From Hypomesus transpacificus (lineage: Eukaryota > Chordata > Actinopteri > Osmeriformes > Osmeridae), in NCBI RefSeq assembly GCF_021917145.1, contig NC_061061.1, positions 9,185,390 through 9,249,389 on the forward strand: a DNA stretch of 64,000 bases, read 5' to 3'. Within the stretch, counting starts at the first letter, position 1, and the number at the start of each line of letters is the position of its first letter. A program made the translations under genes and the position numbers. Shown here one piece after another: positions 44,380-55,679 of the stretch. A model generated the notes under the pieces. It searched no databases. It was not told the DNA's origin and saw nothing but the letters and a program-made list of their open reading frames with translations.

Positions 44380-47300
44380 TCTGTCTGCTGACCAAGTCAT
44401 TGGAAGAAGAAAAAAAACCTAGTGGTCACTAGGTCAGACCAATAGGCAGGGGAATCTCCTCATCCATCACTCCTTCTCACATCCCTGTTGTCTCTTTTGG
44501 TTGCAGCTGAGGTTGCAGATGGGTAGAAGGGATGTCAGATGACAGAGCCAGATACATAATACAGAGTATAAGCCTTTAAACCTGAAGTGTACCATTTTTT
44601 GCTGACTTTACATTAAGGTTACATTCACTATCAAGTCAGTATGTGGCAAGTACAATTTTTTTAGGAACTTATATGTAGTTACACTTTGGTTTAGCAGTAA
44701 AAGTTACTGCAGAAATAAAACTTAGTATGGGAGTGGTTGGGCTTGCTTGTGGATATACATGTTGATCTTTTTGGTATCGTTGGTTTTGGTATCACAACCT
44801 TCAATTGCCCCCGTATGACATTCACTTAACCTAACACCCTTCCCCCGTACTGTGCCTTCGTACACTTTTGTAAACTTACAGCTAACACGTATTTCCATTT
44901 ATTTATTTATTGCAATTCCTATCTACCAACAATGTTACAACTCTAGGTATTTCCATGTAATTGAATGGTAGTTAATGCATCTTCCTGTTTGACATTCTGT
45001 CCTCCAAGGGTAAAAAGGGCCTTAATCAGGCCCTTTGGAAAGCCATGTCCATAGGCTGGCTTGAAACACACCAAGTTATCATAATATACATGCATGTAAG
45101 ATTACCACAGCTGTTTAGGAAGTGAACGTAACAGTTTAGCATTTTGAACATTATCTACTCTACAGTGTGCAGTGACTCCAGCTGACCAATGGAGGGAGGT
45201 GTAGTCTGTCTTTCAGAACAATTGACTCACATCAGTGACTCCTCTTGGAAGGAGGTGAGGAGTGAGGGGGTCTGGCTAGCAGCATTGGCTTTGCAGACCA
45301 GTAGACTATGTTAAAGACATTTGGAAAAGATGTACTAAACAAATGTTTCTCAGGAGGCCTCTAAAACATACAATTACAAGACCACAACTTTTCCCACAGT
45401 TCAGTTGGTTGTTGGGTCTATGGAACCAATCACTAAATGAAAAATACTTTGCAAATTAATATGAAGGGACTTTGAGGGACTAACAACTCATACATTACAT
45501 GTACAAGATACAAAGCAAATCTTATTGGGCTTGTCATGTGTTTGTTCTACTTCTATGGCATCTCCCAATTGCACATATTGTGTCAGTTCTGACACTACAA
45601 ATTTTGACCACTCCAAGCTCCTCAACAAAGACTGCATCATCAGCTGAACTACTGAGTACTGCCATGAAACTACTACATGTCAGGAAACAAGGTTAAAGGA
45701 TGAACATCCGAGAGCTTTACTCTCCATTGTCTCAAAGTATAATTCAGATACACAGCAGATTGAACTGGCTACTGAATTTGGTGCTCAAAAAGAAACAAAT
45801 TTGTGGATAAAATGGCCAACTGGGAAGAATGCAAGTGTCTCATTCTCACAAACGAATTGCTTGGCGTAAATACCCCAAGTAACATCCCTTAAGTAAGTGT
45901 GTAAACTGACTTGGTGGAGACAGAAATGTAGGCTCTCCAATGGACAAACTAACCAGAGTGGATCTCAGTTTCACATGACATAGCCCAAGACTCCGACACA
46001 CACTCCTTTTAATTGATATGTTTAGGAGTTCAAAAGATGACTCAAACACACTTCACTCATTGAGACCTGCTTGCGTTAAACAATAATTATGTTGGATGAA
46101 AGACCTGCCTGTTGTGGATAAACTACCTGAGAATCTCTTTCCTCTTGCTCTCTCTAACTCCAGCCATATGCTCTAATTGCAAACACATGTGGCTTTGATA
46201 AAGGCTCGCTCAGTGGTCGTTCAACATTTAGTTCCCTCGGAGCAGTTACTGTAACACAGAGGAACAGTGTTGCTAAACTGACCCAAGAACCTCTTCCATC
46301 ACACACGTCAGACAGACAGATGCAGATGAAGACAACACCAGCACTCTCATGAGAAAGCAAGTCACAAAGATCCACAACCCAATAAAATATTGTGGTAAAA
46401 TGAGGTAAAGTATGAATTTATGGGATATCAAGAAACTGAAACAAGCAATCATAAATCACAGGGTTTAATATATCAAAGAAACCAGTGACACTGGTACAAT
46501 CAAAATATTGTTGAATGACAGAGTACAGTAGAGTAAAAGCAGAGAAAAATGCATCTATTGTTTCTTATAAAGGGTGGCTGACTATAACTGACAGGATTGG
46601 TTTTAGCAGTGACATCAAAGATCAAGATAAAACATTATCCCTATAAACATTTGTAAATGTGAATTAATCTCTGTAGGGATCTTTGCGGGGGTTCCAGCGT
46701 GCTCACTTGTTTATGAACGAGTAGTCTTATGTTTTAAGATTAACCAAGACTCAACACACTGTACAGTATTTTTATAACGTACTGTATTGGCCTTGTTTGG
46801 TCTTTTCATCAAGTACAAAGTATAATCTTACATTTCAACATGTTGGACTTTTCAAGTTGAGCAAAGGCCTTTGTGAATAGAACAGAACAATGCTGCAGCA
46901 TCTAAACAGCAGTTAGTAAAGAAAGCCCCCTATGTTTATATGAGGTTTATTGCTAGACTTGGCAGTATATTTCCCAGTTTTATGTGGCATCTGACAAAAT
47001 TATTTTACAGCAACTCACTTTCTCTCATTGTTTTGGGGCCATGATGAGGACTTGAATACGACCATCCATTATATTTTAAAACAGCAATCCTCAAGGAACC
47101 TTAGGGCACCACTATTAAAGTAAAGAAGCTTGTTTCACAAATAAAAACATGTTTTTGGTATTTCTGTGATACTAACAATTTATGACAAGAGTATTTGAGA
47201 CTATCTTATAGTGGCTGATCTGTAGAACTGTAGAAATCTGCCAGTCCCTCACACTCCTCCCAGAATACTTGTGCTACTGTACTAATTTAGTGATCTGGAA

Positions 47301-48536
47301 CTCTTGGTGGGCTACAGACAAACTAAACCCAATATCACACTGGACTGCTCCAAGACAGTTGTACCTCACAACAAAGCATGCATTCTAGACAAGCTCTTTC
47401 TTTCTATCTCAAGGTTGAATGCAAACCCACAAAGGTCCAGCAGTGTATGCAACTCTATGTAAACAGTGTGTACCAACGTGGTATCTTTTTGTAGCATAAT
47501 CTTCAATCATAGTTAATGGGCCCATGGTAACGACTGACTGTTGGTTAGGTCAGACTCAGATACTTAGCTAAAGAGCTTACTCACACTCCAAGATCAATAG
47601 ACAGACAACGTCTCTCTGTTTCAATGATGGGGAAATAGTTGTGCAGCGCATATTCTTTTTCTCCAGTTATTAGATTGATAGATCGCAAAAGCCTTTCCAG
47701 GTTCTATTGAGAAACGTAACGTATAATGTAACTGTTGATGAGATGATTCTCAGAACCCCAATATCATGCTGCTGCTTAATTCTAGGCTTAGTGACGTACA
47801 ATACCAGTCACATCTGCTGAAACGTTGGTATAACTGTGGTAAGATGAGTCGCAATGTTTTACTTTTTTATCTGTACCCTGTATGTATTTTGTTAGTATTT
47901 TGACAGTGGTTGTACATGTTGGATGCTTTTCAAATTGGACTCTGAGTCTGACAATAAAGCTGAACTAAACATGAGTGTGTCTTAAACCCATGAGTAAGCT
48001 GACTTGTCATTCTTTCTCCAAGCTTGAAGACAAGGGGAAGGACAGAGTCAGTAGGATGATCGCCTAAATTTGCATAGGTAAAGGAAATAAAGTGTAACAG
48101 ACGTGGTCTTGCAAATTCCGTCAGAGGTATTCGGGCCTCCGTCCGCTCCCACAGGGAGTCCAACTCACCACCTCTGACTTCCCAAGCGCCACCACTACCA
48201 ACTACGCCAACGAAAAGCTAGCAATATTTTGACGCGGGTGGCCTGTTACATACTTGAGGAGTGAGTTTCACCACACACCGGCTACAAAATCACTTGGTCC
48301 AGTACATTTCAGGCCCTTCCTCACCTCTCTTCCCTCCTCTTCCTCCTCCCTGCCACCTCTCCTCTTCCTGACAAACACGTGACCTGCCGGACATTCCTGA
48401 CCAGTTCAGCCTCTACCTGAATGTCTAATCCTACTTGTGGCAGCCACTGGCAGATTACGGCCCTATCCCCTGTCCTCATCTCCGCTAGAGGAGAGCTAAG
48501 AGGGGCCCACAGACCGAGTGTGTATAAAGCATCTTA
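44380..48536. other. Non-coding region without recognised gene
   Basis: AT-rich, low-complexity in places. No ORF over about 75 codons shows homology. A possible dispersed-repeat tail (TGACAATAAAGCTGAACTAA) lies near 47948-47970. Confidence 0.5.
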
Positions 48537-48544
48537 ATTGCCCT

Positions 48545-49411
48545 CAAGGCCGGATTACCCATGAGGGCAACTGGGCACTTGCCCAGGGGCACATGACATC
48601 TAAGGGGCCCTGGACAATGTTGCTTCACTCGGTTACCTGCGCGTCGTCCGTTACTGTTTACAACGTTAGCTTGGCTACTTGTTTGGCGTTGCCTTTTCAG
48701 CGTGAGGTGTGGCGTGAGAGCGTGAGAAATTGTTGAAATGCGTGTGTCACACGGCGAAACCGTGAGAGTCGGCAGCTCTGTAGTCAATTTCTTATCTTGT
48801 TAGTTAGCCTACTGCATCCAATCAGCGCTGAAGTGCAGTACATACCCTTTCCATTCAGAGTTAATGTAATGTGTTTTTTAGTTAATGTCATGTAGTTTTC
48901 CATTTAGGGGAGCGTGTTTTTGTATTGGGGGGAGGTGAACAAGTCATCCGATTTGGGGGGAGTTGACTCGTATTCGGGGGGAGTGTTTTCATTTGGGGGA
49001 TGTACTCATATTAGGGGGGTGTTTTGCACTTCAGGGCCACAGTATTGTATGCCCCGCCCAAATAAACAAAACAAATACACACTCAACTTCCCAAGCTCGC
49101 TGTGGGTGCCCTTCCCTCAGTGGGCTGACAAACTTTTCTAAAATGGTCTTAAAACGATAACAGGAGTCTGGGGAAGAAACAAAGAAAAAAAGAGACTGCG
49201 AAATGGTGCCCGTGCATCACTTTCAGGTAAGTCCATGTTTAATCATTGTTAAATACGGGAAATGTGCTGCTAATTTAATGGTTAGCCTATGCATACACCT
49301 CAAACCTGCTGACGTTATTGCTAAATTGCCGTAACTAGCATCACATCAAACACAGGGGGGGGCGATTGAGACTTGTTGCCCAGGGCACAGAAAATTGTTA
49401 ATCCGGCCCTG
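48545..49411. mobile_element. Non-autonomous hAT element with 8-bp TSD
   Basis: Ends CAAGGCCGGATTA (left) and TAATCCGGCCCTG (right) form an inverted repeat with one mismatch. They are flanked by an exact 8-bp direct duplication ATTGCCCT at 48537-48544 and 49412-49419, the hAT signature. Length is 867 bp. No transposase is present. Both ends continue with GGGCAACTGGGCACTTGCCC-like sequence and its counterpart. The interior has a G-tract array (about 48926-49022). Confidence 0.9.
48926..49022 (+). repeat. G-tract array inside the hAT element
   Basis: Five runs of five or six G residues, spaced about 20-25 bp, in units resembling TTTGGGGGGAGTTGACTCGT with diverging spacers. The spacing is long for a single compact G-quadruplex. 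Confidence 0.8.
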
Positions 49412-49419
49412 ATTGCCCT

Positions 49420-52057
49420 GTGTTCCTTCATGAGTTTCCTGGCCATAGCAGAGTTTTTGTCATTGTTATCAGAGCGATGTGTCTGTAGCAGTGAGTGTGT
49501 TGGAGGGGGGGGGGGGGGCACTTCTGAGATCACAGCACTCCTATTCAGGTCAGATCTGTATGATAGGAAGGATACAGGTCTGGGTCCTCTAACACCACAT
49601 TTGACAAGACTCCTCTTACCAGTGTTCTGGCTCCCTTGATTTTGACTGAGTTTGTGTGTGTGTATGTGTCTGCCTGCCTGCCTGGTTCTGCCAGACGGAC
49701 ACCAGAGCCATTCTGGTTTTCTTTTACAAAGACTTATAAAACCAGGGGACCATTTGTTCCATGTTTTCAACTTCAGTTATGTACAACCATCTGGACCACA
49801 ACCCTAAACCACAGTTTCACCAACAACTCTCAAAATGGATAAGCTTAGTTTGTATTTGAACCCATTTCCCAGCTGTCCTGTGTCATTTTTATTTAGCCAA
49901 CAAATCAATTTCTCTTATTTGGTGTAATCAAGATTGTTTCTTTATTTGCTACCTCTTGCAAGGCCCGGCAATAGAAGGATATATCCAAAGATGCGTGGGT
50001 AAATGAAAAAGGAAACAAAATTAGGGTCTGAATGAATGTCATTAATTTATTGTCCGGCATCGTTCAGAGAATGACAGCTGGTTGAAGCTGTCCAAACCTC
50101 AGACGCAGATGTGCATATGTGTACAGCCAACACTGAAACCAACACAGAGGACCAAACATTCACAGCCAAAACTAAATCTGTTTAAGGACTGAGCAGTACT
50201 GTAGATGAACAGTGTGTTTTGTTGGTTGTTACAGCTCCTGATCTCTTCTACACCAAGGAACTGAAGCTAGAAGATCAAGCTGGGCTTGAAGTGGTGAAAC
50301 ATAGCACAGTACCTACTGAATACTGACCATTTACTGTGACATAGGAGGTGGTTTGGAACCAACTTGTTTGTCACAGACTTCAAGACCTGTCCTTGAGGAC
50401 ATACAAAAGTTATTTTGGGTAAATGGGTAGACTTTGTCAGTGGGAGGTCAAAATGTGAATGTGAGCAACTCAACCCTTACTGATGTGATAGTTCCCTTGG
50501 GCATCCAGGCCCCATCTGACCCTGTGGTTCTGCCCTTGGAACAATTTGGGGAGGTGTGGGTTTACCTGAGAGGCAAACAGGTCCACCAGTGTCTTCATAA
50601 ACCTCTTCCAGATCTCGGAGTACTCAGTGAGAGTAGCTTGCCTACTCCTAACCCCTTGCTTTGATGTAATTCTATAACCCAAAAACCCCTAGAAATAGCA
50701 CTTGAAACTTCCTCACAAGTTCACATTTTCCTTTTCTTTACTATTCTTGCAGGCATTTCAGGTCCCTACAGCCATACAAGCTCATGGACACACACAGGCC
50801 TGTGGTTAGGGAGTAAGGAAGACATGGGGAGAGAAGCGTAAAAGTAAGGAGTGAGAGATAAGTGTGATGAGGAACACGTCTGTGTGATGGCTCTCCTCCA
50901 GGTCTATAGTGTCTTCTCTTTGTTGTTGTCCCGATGTTACGTCTGTTCTCTTTCATCAAAGTGTTTATGGCAGGGGAAGACCACATCCCACCATAGACAC
51001 ACACACCTACCCCCATTCACACCAAGGAGGACCCCGATGTTTACTGTTCTCTGGTAGATATCGCCTGAATCACCCATCCTCAGCACATGCCTTGTGGCTG
51101 ACCATCCCACTGCCTGGTTGAGACATGGCCTTATAACAGAAAACTAATGCATTTACCCGTTATGTTACCACTTCAGTCACTGTACTGTGTTGTTGTCTTA
51201 ACACCACTGTCGGTCAACCACCTTTGACATTATGAGGGGCACACAGGAGGCTCCTTCCCGCAGTGTGTCTGAAAGATCAGGAGCTAGGAGAGGAAGAAAA
51301 AGTCTAAACAACAATCTACTTATTGAGAATAAGCTTACTGCTCAATAGATGAACTGGTTCATGTAATCATGCACGGTAAGTAATCTAATAGGGATGTCTC
51401 ATACTGACTGTGGGGCGCTATTAGAACGTTTTTGTTGTTTACAAATCAGACTTTTGTAAGGTGGTCTTGGCAGTCTTGAAGGGTCTTGGAGAAAAGAAAA
51501 TTACATAATACTGTTAATGACACAGTGGGAAGCATCAAGTCCCTATACTTGCAGTCTGTCTCATCAAGCTTGATGGAAAAAACATCCTAGGGAGACCTGA
51601 ATTCTCAGTCCAGGAGCAGTGCTCACTGGATTCCAAATACACAACAATAAATGATGTCACTCAGGCTCAAGGTGGTTAGAATAACCCACTAGTGTCTCTT
51701 ACCATGAGTCCTTACTCTATCCATCTGCCTGCCAACTCATCTCATATCAGCATAGACATCTGAAATGCTATTAAATACGGGAATAATGTGTTGATTACTT
51801 GGTGAGACAATTTCCATACATATTGTTCCACGTAGCCTTAAATTACATTCACCTCAAGGACATGATTCTTAACAGTATTCTTAATTAGGTGGAGCGAGAA
51901 GGAGAGAGATTTTGGAGGAGGATTCAGAAGGCAAAGGATAGATGGAAAAGAGGATAGGAGAGTTGCAGCAGACAGAAAGGAAAAAGTACATTTGCATGCA
52001 CAAGATTACAGAGCCCGGTGAACAATATAATATAATGTAGTATATACATATATATTA
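49420..52057. other. Non-coding region without recognised gene
   Basis: No ORF with recognisable homology. Contains a poly-G run of 14 at about 49505-49518. Otherwise nothing stands out. Confidence 0.5.
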
Positions 52058-52179
52058 TACCGTAATTCTTCGATTATTACACCAAGGCTCTCAAGTTTTG
52101 AAGACACGCAAGAGTGACATTCTCTCCCCACCCCCCACCCCCCTTTAGTTTAAACTGACCATCGAAAATACCCTCTTGG

Positions 52180-53327
52180 CATGGACGGATTAAGAAACCA
52201 CGGGCTCCTGGGCCTGGACGTGTAGAGGCCCCCCCCCCTGCCGTTTAAATTTTTTTTTTTTTTCACGCCGTTCAATTTTTTATTGCGAGATTAAAGCGAG
52301 ATTTCTTTGTTCAAAAAACTGTTACAAATATTTTTTTAAAGCTCATGTAAGGAATCTCACTTGTCCTAGTTAAGGCCTACCAGTAAAACATATTTAAAGG
52401 ATCATACAGTGAAATGTTATGATGTGTTATGATTGAGGGGCTCCATTCAGACAGATCAGGGGTGGATAACATCAGAATGGGGTCTTCATGAAGAACAACT
52501 TTACAGAAATGCCACATAAACAGCGCATTTGTGTGTAGGTTGGGGGTGGGGGTGCTTAGACAGAGCTCTAATGCTATTGTTTTGCACTTGCTTTTTGGAT
52601 TTCTCCCTACAGAGTTGAAGGGCCCATATTGCATGGAGTACTCAACCCCTCTAAAGTCCTATAGATAAACTGAGGGGATAAACACTCATTTGAAAGGTAT
52701 CATGATGGTTTCTTTCTTGTGACATCTTCAAAGTGAATCTTTAGGCTATTCTTTAATTTTACAGTAGGACTTTTGGGGCCCTGTTATTGACATGAATGAC
52801 TTAAGCCTAGCATATACCGGCTATGGCACATCGTGTCATATCATCATAATAATGCAAAGTTAATAAAAGCTACTTCACGCAGAGGCTCTGTCTTAGGGGC
52901 CCCCTGAGCTCATGGGCCCCTGGTGCCAGTAGGCTTGTTCGGTAATCCATCCCTCAGTAGGACTATTCGGGCCCTGTTACAGACATGAATGACTTAAGTC
53001 TAGCATATACCGGCTACAGCGCATCGTATCATATCAATACAAAGTTAATAGCAGAGACATCACGCAAAGGATCTGGCTTAGGGGCCCCCTGAGCTCATGG
53101 GCCCCTGGTGCCGGTAGGCTCGTTCGGTAATCCATCCCTCAGTAGGACTGTTGGGGCCCTGTTACTGACATGAATGAATTAAGTCTAGCATATACCGGCT
53201 ACGGCGCATCGTGTCATATCATCATATTCATATCAATACAATGCGCGGAGGCTCTGGCTTATGGGCCCCCTGAGCTCATGGGCCCCTGGGCCTGGGCCCG
53301 GTAGGCCCGTTCGTTAATCCATCCCTG
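52180..53327. mobile_element. hAT element with 8-bp TSD and reiterated right end
   Basis: Ends CATGGACGGATTAA and TTAATCCATCCCTG are inverted repeats. The flanking 8-bp direct duplication CCTCTTGG is exact (52172-52179 and 53328-53335). Length is 1,148 bp. No transposase. The right half consists of three tandem units of about 185-193 bp, each ending in a copy of the terminal motif. Confidence 0.9.
52762..53327 (+). repeat. Three tandem ~188-bp units within the hAT element
   Basis: Units 52762-52954, 52955-53139 and 53140-53327 share CAGTAGGACT...GGGGCCCTGTTA, TCTAGCATATACCGGCTA, GGGGCCCCCTGAGCTCATGG and TAATCCATCCCT. The last motif is the element's terminal repeat, so each unit ends in a terminus-like sequence. 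Confidence 0.9.
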
Positions 53328-53861
53328 CCTCTTGGCATCAGCATTAGAATGTGAAAGTCCTAAACCAAGACTGCAATCTTCCACCTGGACTGTGTCTTCC
53401 TTTGTCTCTTCCTCCGTCTCCTCCTCTGTCTCCTTTTCTGTTTACTCCTTTAATGGGCCTACCCTTTCCGCCACCTTCTCTGGGCCAGCATCCTCTAACC
53501 TGGCCCTTTTAGGGGGCTTTCCTCTCAGGGTGAATGAGAGGATGCTTAATTGCTATTTACCTGACATCTTTGAAAGATCAATTCCGAAAGACTTTCGGAG
53601 GACGTTCACAGAATCACGTGAACAATTCCAGGATATGCTTTTTTTCATTGGTTGTTGCGTTAAATCTTACCCAGATACAATAGTACTATTTTCTGATAGT
53701 TCCATAGTGAGAGCGGCCCGGCCAAAGACATTTTGGTTGGGCTGTGGCATAATAAATATATTATAAATAGTTTTCCGCGTGAGAAATACAATGTGTGGCG
53801 GGAGTGCGTGACAAATGACCGAAATGAGTGACTGTCACGCTCAATGCGTGACACTTGAGAG

Positions 53862-54921
53862 CAGGGTCGGTTCTTCACGGGGGCCTACAGAGGCCAGTGC
53901 CCTTGCAGGGTTTATGCAGGAATCCTGAAGTTAATTTCAATACCTTTTTAAGACGTTTTGAAGACCTTCTCAAAATATTTTAAGACCTCATCGCCACTTC
54001 AAGTTCTAATCTGCAAAAAACCTTAAACTTAATAAACAGTTGTAGTTTGCAAATAAATCTATAGAGCACAACCATACAACAGAACTCAGATAAGCTCGGA
54101 AGAAACAGAGCTCAAAATAATGAATTAAAGAATAAAAGGTAAGGTTTATAGAAATATTTGAATGTTTGAGTTCAGTGAGCAGTGATTCACCGCAGTATTG
54201 AGACACCAGATAACCTCCGCGCGCATCGTTGTTGTGCCACCTATAGCCACCCTGATGTCGGCAGACGATGGGACAGAAGTCGCTGTCGTAGCCGTTTTGT
54301 TCAGCTGTCGTGTTGGGTAGTGTTGTCGCTTGTGGAGCACAGAATCTGGCAATGGACTGCTGCGAGCACGTCATTGTTTATAATAGTGTTGGGGAGGAAA
54401 ATAAATATATTCATGCATACTTTTTGAAGTCAAACTCTTTGGACAAAGCGTGAACAAAATGTATTACCTCATAAATTTGGGATTAAGACTTTTTAATACC
54501 TTTTAAGGGCCTTAATTTTCCCTAAATGGATTTATCAACTTTTAATACTTTTTAAGACCCCGCGGATACCCTGCCTTGTAAAAATTTGCCTGGCCCCCTC
54601 TGAGCTGACCGAATAAAAAAAATAAAAAAACGTTTTAAACAAGTTTTTCTTCTTCCAGTAGTCATCGTGAAACGAGTAAGGGACATTGCAGCCTTTTTTG
54701 CCCAGTAAATAAAAAAGTTAGGAAACATATCAAGGTATTGAGAGAGCTGAGGAGCTGGAAGAGGGAGAGCCAGAGCCGTTTGTATGACTTTAATGTTGAG
54801 CAAAATTTAAAAAGTATTTAATGTTTAAATATCATTTGTTTACGTTTTTTTATGTGCCCCTCTGATTAAACACTGCCCCCCCCTTGGCCCCCCCAGTAAA
54901 ATGTGTATAGAACCGCCACTG
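53862..54921. mobile_element. hAT element with 8-bp TSD, itself interrupted
   Basis: Ends CAGGGTCGGTTCT and AGAACCGCCACTG are inverted repeats with two mismatches. They are flanked by the exact 8-bp direct duplication CTTGAGAG (53854-53861 and 54922-54929). Length is 1,060 bp including the nested element at 53906-54573. No transposase. Confidence 0.9.
53906..54573. mobile_element. Innermost nested MITE
   Basis: Begins CAGGGTTTATGCAGGAATCC and ends GGATACCCTG. The subterminal blocks AATACCTTTTTAAGAC (left) and CTTTTTAAGACC (right), rich in TTTAATACC-type motifs, are recognisable at both ends. A 5-bp direct repeat CCTTG flanks it (53901-53905 and 54574-54578). It is probably hAT-related by its CAGGG ends, but a 5-bp duplication is atypical, so the superfamily is left open. 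Confidence 0.65.
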
Positions 54922-55679
54922 CTTGAGAGCCCTGTTACAAAATTTTAATTGTTGGTGCGGCGTTTATTCAAGGGTGGTGTTTATTCGAGGGCGGCGTTTA
55001 GTTAGTAAGAGAGTTCGTGAATTGTAACTGCAGTGCGGCCATAGACAAACAAATCCCGGTATTCTAGGCTAGCTGCGCTAGCATGCTAACGTGTCTTTAG
55101 ACAAGCTTGCTAGTTCGCTACATTAAATGTTCTTACCTAGTTTGAACAGTACGGTCTTCTACCGATTAAGCAACGAGCATATGTCAATGTTGGCTCGACT
55201 AGCTCTATCTCATCTGCTTTTTATTGACGCTGATTTGCAAGTAGCCTAATGCAAGAACAGCAAGATTGCGAAAACACCTACCGTAGCCATGTAAACTAGT
55301 TTAGCTTGTAAACGTAAGGGCACCTGACCTGCCTCTCTATATTTCTTTCAATAGTGAGTCATGCTACTGCTTTTCACTTTCTGCTCATTTTTTTGTAAGC
55401 TTCCCTTCTAATGCCGACTAACAGCTATCTCTAGCTAGCGTCATTTGCTAGGTAAGGTAGCACTATGTTGATGTGAAATTTGAAACGTATTTAGCTAGCA
55501 GTGTGCTCCTATTGCAACATGTTCATTAAAATGACATGCTGCTACTACTTTATCTCTTCCGCCTTTATTACACAATGTTCATTTTTGTTGCGGCTTTCAT
55601 TCTGCGTTTATTATTACACAATGTTCGTTTTTAGTGCGGTGTTTATTCGAGGGCGGCGTTTAATCGAAGAAATACAGTA

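Larger units (their letters stand above)
52058..55679. mobile_element. Outer DNA transposon of a nested cluster (superfamily unassigned)
   Basis: The left end TACCGTAATTCTTCGATTA and the right end TAATCGAAGAAATACAGTA are imperfect inverted repeats. Two hAT elements (52180-53327 and 53862-54921) sit inside it. Removing them and their 8-bp duplications would leave roughly 1.4 kb. Inside the right arm the GTTTATTCGAGGGCGGCGTT motif occurs both near 54982-55001 and at the extreme end (55641-55660). The interior has TGTCACGC/GCGTGACA inverted motifs (53833-53853). No transposase is recognised. A duplicated target site is not clear. Confidence 0.6.

Noticed and set aside
53332-53766. 144-codon ORF beginning MASALECESP
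   Set aside because: It starts at the target-duplication edge of a hAT element and lies inside the outer transposon; no transposase motif found, so not called as a gene.
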